From: Nonomuraea turcica
GTDB taxonomy: Bacteria > Actinomycetota > Actinomycetes > Streptosporangiales > Streptosporangiaceae
Assembly: GCF_030718205.1 (NCBI RefSeq)
Contig: NZ_JAUZQF010000001.1
Coordinates: 620,001-684,000 of the forward strand
Direction: 5' to 3'
DNA length: 64,000 nucleotides
The notes beneath the pieces were generated by a model. It was not told where the DNA came from. It worked only from the letters and a program-made list of their open reading frames with translations, and searched no databases. The number at the start of each line of letters is the position of its first letter. The first letter of the stretch is position 1. Shown here piece after piece: positions 8,117 to 16,140 of the stretch. The position numbers and the translations under genes were made by a program.

Positions 8117-8190
8117 GCGTGGCCGGTCCACAGGCGCGCGCGTGCCGGCCTGGGCGTGGCCGGTCCATAGGCGCGCGCGTGCCGGGCCCG
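8117..8190. repeat. 37-bp tandem duplication after hydrolase gene
   Basis: Two adjacent 37-bp units (8117-8153 and 8154-8190) beginning GCGTGGCCGGTCCA and containing GGCGCGCGCGTGCC. A related GGCGTGGCCCGTCCA stretch occurs in the terminator hairpin after the second hydrolase (11242-11256), suggesting that hydrolase units were duplicated with their downstream flank. Confidence 0.7.
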
Positions 8191-8253
8191 GCAGGGCAAG
8201 AGGTTGCCGGAGATCGTGCAGGAACTTGCACGTCACAACCAGACGGGGTTCCC

Positions 8254-8592
8254 TCAACTGCGCAGACGGGTGATCGCTTGAGGTGTCAGATGCTGGGCGA
8301 GTTCCTCCAGCAGGGCGGTGACTGTGGCGATCTGCTGGGCGTCGGTGGTGTCCAGAGCTTTGGCCAGGGCGAGGTCGATGGAACTCGCGCGCACCTGTTC
8401 GACCCGGTCGGAGGTCTCGGGTGCGGGACGGATGAGGAGTCGGCGGCGGTCGCGGGTGTCGGGTTCGGTGACGACGGCTTCGGCCTGACGGAGGCGCGTC
8501 ACCGCGGCCGATACGGCGCTCTGCGGTAGTCCGGTGCGCTCGGCGATCTCGCCGACCGCCGAGCCGGGATGGAGGCGCACGTCACTGACCAC
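8254..8592 (-). CDS. MarR-family regulator, N-terminally shortened
   Basis: 112 residues read from a GTG. The winged helix is clear (HPGSAVGEIAERTGLPQSAVSAAVTRLRQ, wing DTRDRRRLLI) with a short C-terminal dimerisation helix. Typical MarR proteins are ~140-150 residues; here the frame stays open upstream (NQPTSVRTVLIVV) with MarR-like sequence but runs into the antisense of a hydrolase fragment without a good start. Either a short MarR or a 5'-truncated gene. It diverges from the hydrolase remnants at 8614-9275, its probable former target. Confidence 0.65.
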   Translation of the reverse strand: MVSDVRLHPGSAVGEIAERTGLPQSAVSAAVTRLRQAEAVVTEPDTRDRRRLLIRPAPETSDRVEQVRASSIDLALAKALDTTDAQQIATVTALLEELAQHLTPQAITRLRS

Positions 8593-8613
8593 GATCAGGA
8601 CTGTGCGGACGCT

Positions 8614-9275
8614 GGTGGGCTGGTTGATCGCGGCACCGGCCCGATGCTGCTGATCTCCCTGAGTGGCGAGGGCGACGCCGACCGCAGCACCGACCTCGTC
8701 GACCAGCTCGTCAACGCCTACACCGTCGTCACCTACGACCGACGCGCCTGTCCCGCAGCACCATCGACGACCCCACCCGCGGAGTGACGCTGATCGAGCA
8801 CGCCGACGACGTGCACCGGCTGCTGGCCGAGCTCACCGACGAACCCGCCCTCATGCTGGGGTGCAGCCTCGGCACCTCCATCGGCTTCCACCGCCTCGAC
8901 GGGCTGACCGCGACCTTCACCGCGATCGCCCGAGTGCTCGGCATCGACCCCGCCAACCCCGACGCCGAACCCGGCCTCACCCCGCAGCCGATGACCCCTC
9001 AGCGGATGCGCAACTTCGAGTTCTTCATCGAGAAGGACTTCACCGCCATCATCAACGACCCCCTTGACGTGGCCGCCCTGAAGAACACGCCGACCCGCAT
9101 CGTCCCGATCGCCGGCGCAACCACCCCGCCCACCGTCTTCGACCACAAATGCGCCACAGCGCTGGCCACCCTGCTCGGCAGCGAGGTCACCGCGTTCCCC
9201 GGCGGCCACAACGGCAACACCACTCATCCACGCGCCTACGCCACCCAGCTCAGGCACGTCCTGCAGAACGCCTGA
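8614..9275 (+). pseudogene. Broken alpha/beta-hydrolase gene
   Basis: Pieces of an alpha/beta hydrolase in order but in two frames. The N-terminal strand region (GTGPMLLISLSGEGDADRS, then AYTVVTYDRRA) stops; after a frameshift near 8750 the sequence continues as LSRSTIDDPTRGVTLIEHADDVHRLLAEL and LGCSLGTSIGF (degenerate nucleophile elbow). The middle is shortened and the C-terminal part returns (VTAFPGGHNGNTTHP). The frame 8784-9275 is open but starts mid-domain, and the nucleophile elbow looks damaged, so it is unlikely to be functional. Confidence 0.7.
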
Positions 9276-9317
9276 TCCGGCCGACATCACCCCATGAAAG
9301 AGCCTGACAGAGCAACC

Positions 9318-9485
9318 ATGACCATCGACATCACCGGCAAGCTCAAGACCCTGCACTACCACGTACGCGGGAGCGGGCCGATGCTGCTGATCGCCCAGGG
9401 CGGCGACGGCGACGCCAACCGCAGTCGCCCGGCGGGGGACGGCGTCCTGCTCCCGAAGCTGTCTCAAACCTCAATGCAGCTGTGA
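9318..9485 (+). pseudogene. N-terminal fragment of a second alpha/beta hydrolase
   Basis: Starts MTIDITGKLKTLHYHVRG then GSGPMLLIAQGGDGDANRS, parallel to the opening of the broken hydrolase just upstream (GTGPMLLISLSGEGDADRS), then loses similarity and stops at 9485. It is about 55 residues against ~270 for the family. It looks like a duplicated start followed by deletion. Confidence 0.6.
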
Positions 9486-9583
9486 GCTAGATCACGGTTG
9501 AGGTTGACCTTGGGTCAGGGTGGAGGCTCGGCGCAGCGGCGCGACGCCGACCCGAACATAACAACTTCGAAGGGCAAACCACC

Positions 9584-11149
9584 ATGACGATCAACCTTTC
9601 CGATCAGGACAAGAGCACCCTGCGGATTGCCGCGTACGGCGCCGTGTCGCTGATGGCCGCCGCCGGTGCCGCTGGCAAGCCTCACAAGATCGCCACCAGC
9701 GGCAGCATCGCGCTGGGCTCGGCCACTGGCCTGATCGGGCATGTGCTCGCCGACTACCCAGAGGGCAAGGACCTGACCGGCAAGTCCGTGGCCGAGATCG
9801 CCGACCGCGTGCTGCCAGCCCTGACCGCGGCCATGAACCTCCTGAAGCAGCAGGATCCGGCCGAGGCCGACAACTTCCGCAGCACCGTCCTCGTCGCTGT
9901 CGAGACCGCCCAGATGAACCAGGGCCGGCCGAGCCCCGCCACGGCCGAGATGGCCCGCAAGATCACCGAAGCCCTCGACGACGCCAGGGTGGCCGCTGCG
10001 GACAGCGGGGCCGTGCCGGCAGCTGCGGCCGGGCAGGATCGCCCGGAGCTACAGAAGGCGATCGAGGAGATCGTCGAGTCCGGTTTCCTCGGAGTGTCGC
10101 TGCGCGTGCACGATGAGCGGGGCGAGTGGGCCGGCAGCGCCGGGGTGGCCGAGCTGGGCGGGACCGCGAAGCCGCCGGTCAACGGGCATGCCCGGATCGG
10201 CAGCAACACCAAGACCTTCACCGCGACCCTGGTGCTGCAACTGGTGGCCGAGGGCAAGATCGAGCTGGACACCCCGGCGGCCGACTACCTGCCCGCGTTC
10301 GGGCTGGACCGGCGGATCACGGTGCGGATGCTGTTGCAGCACACCAGCGGGCTGTTCAACTTCACCGGCGAGGTATACGACGACGGGTCGATCGTGCACG
10401 GGATCCCCGTGCCCTACAGCACCACGGGCAAGGAGTGGGTGGACAACCGGTTCCACACCTACCGGCCCGAGGAGCTGGTACGTCTGGCGCTGTCCAAGCC
10501 GGCCCGGTTCGAGCCGGGGACGGGCTGGAGCTATTCCAACACCAACTACGTGCTGGCCCGGCTGCTGATCGAGAAGGTCACCGGCCGCTCGCTGGCCGAG
10601 GAGATGCAGCGGCTGATCCTGGGGCCGCTCGGGCTGTCGGGCACCGTGGTGCCGGACGCCTCGCCGGAGATTCCTGAGCCGCACGCCCACATCTACTACC
10701 GCTACGAGGAAGCCGGCCGGCAGAAGACGATCGACATCACCCGCTACAACCCCTCCTGGGTCTCCACCGGCGGTGACATGATCTCGACCAGCCAGGACCT
10801 GCACACGTTCATCTCCGCGCTGGTAGGCGGCAAGCTCCTGCCGGCCGCACTGCTGGCCGAGATGTGCACCCCGCACGCCACGGGCATCCCGAACATGGAC
10901 TACGGGCTGGGGGTGTTCGTCCAGAAAACGGACTGCGGCGGCACCGTCATCACCCACAACGGCGGCAACGTCGGCTCCATGACGCTGATGTACAGCACGC
11001 CCGACGGCGGCAAGACCCTGACCGCCGTACTGAACTGGGTGGACGACGCCGACATGTCCATGGCGACAGTGGTCCAGAACGCCCGGCAAAGGCTGGTCAA
11101 CGAGGTGTTCTGCGGCGAGCAGGCCGATCCGGCTCAGCCGGCGGACTGA
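9584..11149 (+). CDS. Fusion of small paralogous domain with serine hydrolase, copy 2
   Basis: 521 residues. Residues 1-135 are copy 2 of the small paralogue (LSDQDKSTLRIAAYGAV to ARKITEALDDA). A short Ala-rich linker (about 136-149) leads straight into GQDRPEL, the start of the mature part of the 6782 hydrolase. The catalytic domain keeps SNTK (Ser207, Lys210), YSN (317-319) and HNG (458-460). The signal peptide present in the 6782 protein is absent, so the enzyme is predicted to stay inside unless the N-terminal domain directs export. A 72-bp gap and about 70 signal/linker codons separate the modules in the unfused pair, so deletion between two genes explains the fusion. Confidence 0.88.
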   Translation: MTINLSDQDKSTLRIAAYGAVSLMAAAGAAGKPHKIATSGSIALGSATGLIGHVLADYPEGKDLTGKSVAEIADRVLPALTAAMNLLKQQDPAEADNFRSTVLVAVETAQMNQGRPSPATAEMARKITEALDDARVAAADSGAVPAAAAGQDRPELQKAIEEIVESGFLGVSLRVHDERGEWAGSAGVAELGGTAKPPVNGHARIGSNTKTFTATLVLQLVAEGKIELDTPAADYLPAFGLDRRITVRMLLQHTSGLFNFTGEVYDDGSIVHGIPVPYSTTGKEWVDNRFHTYRPEELVRLALSKPARFEPGTGWSYSNTNYVLARLLIEKVTGRSLAEEMQRLILGPLGLSGTVVPDASPEIPEPHAHIYYRYEEAGRQKTIDITRYNPSWVSTGGDMISTSQDLHTFISALVGGKLLPAALLAEMCTPHATGIPNMDYGLGVFVQKTDCGGTVITHNGGNVGSMTLMYSTPDGGKTLTAVLNWVDDADMSMATVVQNARQRLVNEVFCGEQADPAQPAD

Positions 11150-11216
11150 ACACCTGTGACCCGTACGCCTCGAGAGGCGACCCCTTCCGGCTGTGCATCA
11201 GGTAGAACGCGAAGCG

Positions 11217-11251
11217 GGGCCACGCCGAGCTCAGCGGGCTCGGCGTGGCCC
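11217..11251. terminator. Strong hairpin terminator after fusion hydrolase
   Basis: 14-bp perfect stem GGGCCACGCCGAGC (11217-11230) with GCTCGGCGTGGCCC (11238-11251) and a 7-nt loop, 68 bp past the stop at 11149. No clear U-run. Confidence 0.65.
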
Positions 11252-11313
11252 GTCCATATGCTCGGCTGCGATGTGCGTAGCCGCCGAGCTCGAGCACAAG
11301 GCAGGCTGAGCAG

Positions 11314-12099
11314 ATGAGGAACGGAGTCACGATCGGGCAGGCGGCGGCCTTCGTCGGCGTCACAGTGAAGACGGTGCGCCACTACCACAAGCTCGGCCTG
11401 GTGAAGGAGCCGGAACGCGACAGCTCCGGCTACCGCAGGTACGGATCGGCCGAGCTGTTGCGGCTGGTGCAGGTCCGGACGCTGGCCGCCGCCGGGGTAC
11501 CGCTGGCCGAAGTCGGGCCCCTGCTCGACGCCGACGCCGAGCTGTTCGCCGCCGCGCTCGCCGACGTCGAGCGGCAGCTCACCGAACGGATCGAGGAGCT
11601 GATCGCGCGCCGTGACATGCTGCACCGGCTCGCCGACGGAGACCGGGCTCTGCTGCCCGACCGCGCTGTGGCGCTGCTGGAGCGGATGTCCGGCCTCGGA
11701 TTCCCCGCGGACGAGGTGGCGGCCACCAGGGAGGGCTGGGTGCTGGCCAGGGCCCTGGTCCCGGAGGGCTTCGACGACTTCCTCACCCATGTCGAGCACG
11801 CCCTCGACGACCCCCGCTTCGTCGCGTTGAGCAAGCGCGCCACCGAAGCCACGGCATGGGAGCCGGACGACCCACGCCTGGCCGAACTCGCCACTGCCAT
11901 TGCCGACCACTTCCTCGCCAACCCCGCACACCTGAAGATCGTGACCGGCCTGCAAGCCCGCACCGACGCCGCGGCCCGGTACCACCTGATCGCCCACTAC
12001 GGCGAAGAGCAGGGATCGGCCACGGCTCGGGGGGTCGCGCTCGTCGAGGCCAAGCTCCGCGCCGCGGGCATCCATATCCCCAGACCAGACTCCCACTGA
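11314..12099 (+). CDS. MerR-family regulator with C-terminal effector domain
   Basis: 261 residues. N-terminal MerR helix-turn-helix (VTIGQAAAFVGVTVKTVRHYHKLGLV, then SSGYRRYG), followed by a long coiled helix (AALADVERQLTERIEELIARRD) and a ~140-residue helical domain resembling the drug/peptide-sensing part of TipA-like regulators. The inducer is unknown. It is on the same strand after the fusion hydrolase but beyond its terminator, so a separate transcript. Confidence 0.85.
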   Translation: MRNGVTIGQAAAFVGVTVKTVRHYHKLGLVKEPERDSSGYRRYGSAELLRLVQVRTLAAAGVPLAEVGPLLDADAELFAAALADVERQLTERIEELIARRDMLHRLADGDRALLPDRAVALLERMSGLGFPADEVAATREGWVLARALVPEGFDDFLTHVEHALDDPRFVALSKRATEATAWEPDDPRLAELATAIADHFLANPAHLKIVTGLQARTDAAARYHLIAHYGEEQGSATARGVALVEAKLRAAGIHIPRPDSH

Positions 12100-12363
12100 C
12101 CGCGCCGTGCTCCGGTCCATCGGCCTGGCGACCGGCCGGGGCCTGCCCACAGATACCGCCGGAGCGACTGCACGGCGTCACGACGGGGGGCCGCCCGTGA
12201 TCAGTACCGTGTTCGGGGCGGGGCGCGGATCAGAACAGCGTGTCGCGGACCCACAGCGGCCGGTAGCCGATCGGGCCGAGTTAGGCGAGTTCGGCGTCGA
12301 TGTCGACCTCGATCGCGCTATCTTCCGCTCGCGGCAGCTCGCACCATCTGCACAATGGTCGCC

Positions 12364-12867
12364 ATGGACGAGAACATCGCGAACGAAGCGTGGTGGAGGC
12401 GGCAAACCGCCGCACAAGCGGACTGGTGGAAGAAACGGTCGGAAGGACAGCAGGAGGAGACCCTCCGGCAGAACAACCTCATGTACGGCGGCTTGATAGC
12501 CATCGGAGTCGTCTTCATGCAGCCGTTCCTGACCGAGGGAGCCGCTTCCCTGGATCTGTCCGCCAAGATATGCGTGATCGCTTTCTCCTTGGCCATCCCG
12601 CTCTTGTCTGCTCTTATCGTGTTGAACCGGCATGAAACCTATCGTCGACGCATGACGAGTTCCGTTGTCGTGCTGGTGGCGCAGCAGGCTGCGCTCGGGC
12701 TCGGGTACGTCGGGGTGGTCGCCGGCTTCTGGCACATCATGACGCTCGCCGGGATCGCGATCCTGGTTGGCACGATCTTGGGTGTGGCCGTTCACTCCGC
12801 GGGTTATGTGCGGGTGGAGAAAGACGACGCCCAAGCCACACCAGGTGCGGAGCAGCCACCACTGTAA
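12364..12867 (+). CDS. Small integral membrane protein, unknown
   Basis: 167 residues (ATG 12364; an in-frame ATG at 12355 is the alternative). A charged Trp-rich N-terminal helix (NEAWWRRQTAAQADWWKKRSE) precedes about four hydrophobic segments, including YGGLIAIGVVFMQPFL, ICVIAFSLAIPLLSALIVL, VVVLVAQQAALGLGYVGVV and IMTLAGIAILVGTILGVAV. Topology suggests an inner-membrane protein. No family recognised. It sits directly upstream of repeat copy 2 and small paralogue copy 3. Confidence 0.7.
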   Translation: MDENIANEAWWRRQTAAQADWWKKRSEGQQEETLRQNNLMYGGLIAIGVVFMQPFLTEGAASLDLSAKICVIAFSLAIPLLSALIVLNRHETYRRRMTSSVVVLVAQQAALGLGYVGVVAGFWHIMTLAGIAILVGTILGVAVHSAGYVRVEKDDAQATPGAEQPPL

Positions 12868-12891
12868 AGCTCTGGCCGCTGAGGCGGTGTG

Positions 12892-12965
12892 GCGTCAGCG
12901 GCCGTGTCAGGGCGGCAACGGCCTGGTATCAGAGCGGTCGGCGATCGTTGAGGCATGAACAGTTC
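12892..12965 (+). repeat. Repeated upstream element, copy 2
   Basis: Same ~75-bp element as at 6200 and 16009; similarity to the third copy continues about 20 bp further (TTCAGCGAT..CGGCCTC). Located upstream of small paralogue copy 3. Spaced GTCAG repeats and the TATCAGAGCGGTCGG block are kept. Confidence 0.6.
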
Positions 12966-12999
12966 AGCGATTGCGGCCTCTCTAAAGGAGCACACCATC

Positions 13000-13407
13000 A
13001 TGTCCATCACCCTTACCGAGCAGGACAAGATCACCCTGCGGATCGCCGCGTGGGGCGCCGTGTCGCTGATGTCCGCCGCCGGCGCTGCCGGCTCGGCCCA
13101 CAAGGTCGCCACCCACGGCTCCATCGCCCTGACTTCCGCAACCGGTCTGGTCGGGCACGTGCTCGCCAAGGCGCCCAAGGGCAAGGACCTGAATGGCAAG
13201 ACCGTAGCCGCACTCGCCGACCACGTGCTGCCGGCCCTGACGGCCGCCATGACCCTGCTCAAGAAGCAGGGTCCGGTAGAGGCCGCCAACTTCCGCAACA
13301 CCGTGATCGTCGCCATAGAAGCAGCCGCAAGCACCTACCAGGGCCGGCCCAGTCCCACCCTGGCCGACATGGCCCGCAAGATCACCGAAGCCCTCGACGC
13401 CGCTTGA
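13000..13407 (+). CDS. Small paralogous protein, copy 3 (unknown function)
   Basis: 135 residues, same length as copies 1 and 4. Shares TEQDKITLRIAAWGAVSLMS, GSIALTSATGLVGHVLAKAP, KTVAALADHVLPALTAAM and ARKITEALDAA. AAAGGAG lies 8 bp before ATG 13000. Unlike the other copies it has no hydrolase next to it; a convergent ABC-exporter operon follows. Function unknown. Confidence 0.8.
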   Translation: MSITLTEQDKITLRIAAWGAVSLMSAAGAAGSAHKVATHGSIALTSATGLVGHVLAKAPKGKDLNGKTVAALADHVLPALTAAMTLLKKQGPVEAANFRNTVIVAIEAAASTYQGRPSPTLADMARKITEALDAA

Positions 13408-13482
13408 GGGGATGTCGACCTGCGCGCCGCGATCGTCTCTCCGCCACGCTGATCTGCATCAAGGCAGACTCGATCACACGGC

Positions 13483-14244
13483 CTAGGAGATCTTGCGGCG
13501 GTAGGTGGTCATGGCGAAGAAGTACGCGACGATGAGGATGCCGACACACCAGGCGAGGGCGATCCAGATGTCGGTGCCGACCGGCTGCTGCGTGAACAGG
13601 TCACGGATGGCATTGACGATGGAGGTCACCGGCTGGTGCTCGGCGAAGACGCGCAGCGGCCCGGGCATGGTGTCGGTGGGAACGAACGCCGAGCTGAGGA
13701 ACGGCAGGAAGATGAGCGGGTAGGAGAACGCGCTCGCGCCTTCCATCGTCTTGGCGGACAGGCCGGGGATAACGGCGATCCAGGTCAACGCCAGGGTGAA
13801 CAGGATCAGGATGCCCGCCACCGACAGCCACGCCAGCACTCCCGCCGAGGAGCGGAAGCCCATGAGCAGGGCCACGAGCATCACGACCACGAGCGAGATC
13901 AGATTGGCGACCAGCGAGGTCAGCACGTGCGCCCACAGCACCGACGACCGCGCGGTCGGCATCGATTGGAAGCGCTCGAAGATGCCGCCCTTCATGTCCA
14001 TGAACAGCCGGTACGCGGTGTAGGCGATGCCCGAGGCGACCGTGATGAGCAGGATGCCGGGCAGCATGTAATTCACATACGAATCCGACCCTGTTCTAAT
14101 CGCGCCGCCGAACACGTAGACGAACATCAGCATCATGGCAATCGGCATGATCGCGGTCGTGATGATGGTGTCCGGGCTGCGCGTGATGTGGCGCAGGGAT
14201 CGTCCCAGCAGGACGGCGGTGTCGCCGAAGAAATGCTTGCTCAT
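13483..14244 (-). CDS. ABC-2 type transporter permease (DrrB-like)
   Basis: 253 residues with six predicted hydrophobic segments (for example TIITTAIMPIAMMLMFVYVF, NYMLPGILLITVASGIAYTA, GILILFTLALTWIAVIPGL). It pairs with the ATPase at 14241-15062 (4-bp ATGA overlap) to form a drug or lipid exporter of the DrrAB class. It is the last gene of an operon starting with a PadR regulator at 15807. Confidence 0.92.
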   Translation of the reverse strand: MSKHFFGDTAVLLGRSLRHITRSPDTIITTAIMPIAMMLMFVYVFGGAIRTGSDSYVNYMLPGILLITVASGIAYTAYRLFMDMKGGIFERFQSMPTARSSVLWAHVLTSLVANLISLVVVMLVALLMGFRSSAGVLAWLSVAGILILFTLALTWIAVIPGLSAKTMEGASAFSYPLIFLPFLSSAFVPTDTMPGPLRVFAEHQPVTSIVNAIRDLFTQQPVGTDIWIALAWCVGILIVAYFFAMTTYRRKIS

Positions 14245-15062
14245 CGTGGTTCCTTACTCGCGCGTATCGAAGTGCGGTGTTTGCCGGCGTCGCCGTCCTT
14301 GCCGTCGGTGCCGACGAGTGCGAGGAAGACGTCCTCGAGGGTCGGCTGCTTCTCGACGTATTCGACCTTGGCGGGTGGCGGCAGTTGCTTGAGCTCGTCC
14401 AGGGTGCCGTTCACGATGATCCGGCCCTGGTGCAGGATCGCGATCCGGTCGGCGAGTTGTTCGGCCTCGTCCAGATACTGTGTCGTGAGCAGCACCGTCG
14501 TACCCTGGGCGGCGAGTTCCTTGATCGCCTCCCACACCTCGATACGCGCCTGGGGGTCGAGTCCGGTTGTGGGCTCGTCGAGGAAGATGACCGGCGGACT
14601 GCCGATGAGGCTCATGGCGATGTCGAGGCGGCGGCGCATGCCCCCCGAATACGTCGACACCTTCCGCGCGCCCGCGTCGGTCAGCGAGAAACGCTCGAGC
14701 AGGTCATCGGCGATCTTGCCCGGGTTCTTGAGGTGCCGCAGCCGGGCGACGAGCACGAGGTTCTCCCGCCCACTGAGGATCTCGTCGACTGCAGCGAACT
14801 GTCCGGTGAGGCTGATGGACTCCCGCACGTCCGCGGCCTGCGTGGCGACGTCGAAGCCGTTGACGCTGGCAGTGCCCGCATCGGCCTTGAGCAGCGTGGA
14901 CAGGATTTTGACTGCCGTGGTCTTGCCCGCCCCGTTGGAGCCGAGCAGGGCGAAGATGCTGCCCCGCGCCACGGTGAAGTCCACGCCGCGCAGCACCCGC
15001 AGTTCCTTGTACGACTTCTCCAGGCCTTTGACCTGGATCGCCTGGGCTTGCTGTGTCGTCAT
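14241..15062 (-). CDS. ABC transporter ATP-binding protein (DrrA-like)
   Basis: 273 residues. Walker A LGSNGAGKTT, signature YSGGMRRRLDIAMSL, Walker B PPVIFLDEPTTGLDP and H-loop TTQYLDEAEQ are all present, plus the C-terminal extension typical of daunorubicin-resistance ATPases (ELKQLPPPAKVEYV, PTLEDVFLALVG). It energises export through the permease encoded directly downstream. The start overlaps the DUF1048 stop. Confidence 0.94.
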   Translation of the reverse strand: MTTQQAQAIQVKGLEKSYKELRVLRGVDFTVARGSIFALLGSNGAGKTTAVKILSTLLKADAGTASVNGFDVATQAADVRESISLTGQFAAVDEILSGRENLVLVARLRHLKNPGKIADDLLERFSLTDAGARKVSTYSGGMRRRLDIAMSLIGSPPVIFLDEPTTGLDPQARIEVWEAIKELAAQGTTVLLTTQYLDEAEQLADRIAILHQGRIIVNGTLDELKQLPPPAKVEYVEKQPTLEDVFLALVGTDGKDGDAGKHRTSIRASKEPR

Positions 15063-15475
15063 CAGACTGTCCTGTCTCCTCTTGCGGTGTCTTCGCCGGC
15101 GGCGCGCTCGATGGCGCTGGTGAAGCGGTTCCGCTCCCGGGTTCTGTACTGCCCGAGGGGGTAATTGGCCACGAACGCCTCCACGAACTCCACGGGGTCT
15201 TTCCCGAAGATGTCGCGGATCGGGGTTCCATCGGCCGCGCTCTGTTCGATCAGATCGGCAAGGTCCTCGTACATCGACAGCGCGTCGGCGCCGTCCGCCG
15301 GCCCGAAGTGCATCAGGTAGCGCTCCAGCGCTTCGACTGCCGTGCGATAGTTCTCGGGAAGCTGCTTGATGCGCGCCTTGTATTGCCGGTAGCGCCGCTT
15401 GTCCTCGAGCGACCCGGTGATCACCTCCAGATACTGCAGGTAGCGGCTCTTCGGCTCGTCCGACCCTGTGGCCAT
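15062..15475 (-). CDS. DUF1048 family protein
   Basis: 137 residues, helical and soluble. Sequence (ITGSLEDKRRYRQYKARIKQLPE, LERYLMHFGPADGADALSMYEDLADLIEQSA, IFGKDPVEFVEAFVANY) fits the DUF1048 family, which is regularly found between a PadR regulator and an ABC-2 exporter in Gram-positives. Molecular role unknown. Its stop overlaps the ATPase start and it follows the PadR gene by 2 bp, so it is translated as part of the operon. Confidence 0.85.
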   Translation of the reverse strand: MATGSDEPKSRYLQYLEVITGSLEDKRRYRQYKARIKQLPENYRTAVEALERYLMHFGPADGADALSMYEDLADLIEQSAADGTPIRDIFGKDPVEFVEAFVANYPLGQYRTRERNRFTSAIERAAGEDTARGDRTV

Positions 15476-15477
15476 GT

Positions 15478-15807
15478 CTAATTGCCTCCTTCGCGGAGCT
15501 GTTCGAGCCGTTCCGTGAGGAAACTCCAGGTCCTCCAGAACTCTTCGAGGTACTCCCGTCCCTGAGCGTTCAGGGAATACACCTTGCGCGGCGGCCCCTT
15601 CTCGGACGGGACCTTCTCCACATCGACCAGGCCGCGCTGCTCGACCCGGACCAGCAGCGCGTAGATGGTGCCTTCGGCGATGTCGGAGAAGCCCTGAGCC
15701 CGCAGCCACGCCGTGATCTCGTAGCCGTAGGCGGGCCGGCCGGACAGGATCGCGAGGACGATGCCCTCCAGCGTTCCCTTGAGCATCTCCGTCACGAGCT
15801 TGCCCAT
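15478..15807 (-). CDS. PadR-family transcriptional regulator
   Basis: 109 residues, one-domain PadR (subfamily 2) winged helix: GTLEGIVLAILSGRPAYGYEI, FSDIAEGTIYALLVRVEQRGLV, then the beta wing PPRKVYSLNAQGREYLEEFW. First gene of the PadR-DUF1048-ABC operon. The long inverted repeat just upstream at 15823-15893 is the likely operator for autoregulation, with the exported compound as inducer (inference). Confidence 0.92.
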   Translation of the reverse strand: MGKLVTEMLKGTLEGIVLAILSGRPAYGYEITAWLRAQGFSDIAEGTIYALLVRVEQRGLVDVEKVPSEKGPPRKVYSLNAQGREYLEEFWRTWSFLTERLEQLREGGN

Positions 15808-15822
15808 GGAACACCCCCACTC

Positions 15823-15893
15823 AGCTACTCGGTGTCGCTAGCTACTGGTATAAAGTAACACTGATTACCGATACCTAGCAACACCGAGTAGCT
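15823..15893. promoter_or_regulatory. PadR operon promoter inside a long inverted repeat
   Basis: Arms of 19 bp (15823-15841 AGCTACTCGGTGTCGCTAG and 15875-15893 CTAGCAACACCGAGTAGCT) match at 18 positions around a 33-bp centre. Inside, GGTAT and ATACC form a second inverted pair. On the minus strand TTGCTA and TACTTT, 18 bp apart, make a plausible promoter reading toward the PadR gene, so both arms flank the polymerase site. Confidence 0.7.
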
Positions 15894-16008
15894 GAAGGTG
15901 CAGCCCGGGACCGCAAGCGTGTGGGTGGGGGCGGCCTGATCGCTGCTCGTCACGATCGCCAGACAGAACGTCAATGATCCCGGTGGCGATCAGGTCTGAT
16001 GCGGTGTC

Positions 16009-16083
16009 GTGTCAGCGACCGCGTCAGCACGGCAACGGCCCGATATCAGAGCGGTCGGAGATCGTGGATGCCATGAACGGTTC
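16009..16083 (+). repeat. Repeated upstream element, copy 3
   Basis: Third copy of the ~75-bp element (see 6200 and 12892), beginning GTGTCAGCGACCGCGTCAG and ending AACGGTTC. Here it precedes a serine hydrolase rather than a small paralogue, 58 bp from the hydrolase start. Confidence 0.6.
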
Positions 16084-16140
16084 AGCGACTACGGCCTCGG
16101 GGCCGGTCTCGCAGATCGAACACTGTGCGCAAGGAGATTC

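Noticed and set aside
6500..9900. Transposon as the cause of the hydrolase duplications
   Set aside because: No transposase, terminal inverted repeats or target-site duplications visible; homologous duplication explains the pattern.
12100..12354. Minus-strand IGYRPLWVRDTLF fragment looking like the end of an enzyme
   Set aside because: Only about 15 residues, with a stop codon just upstream; too short to name.
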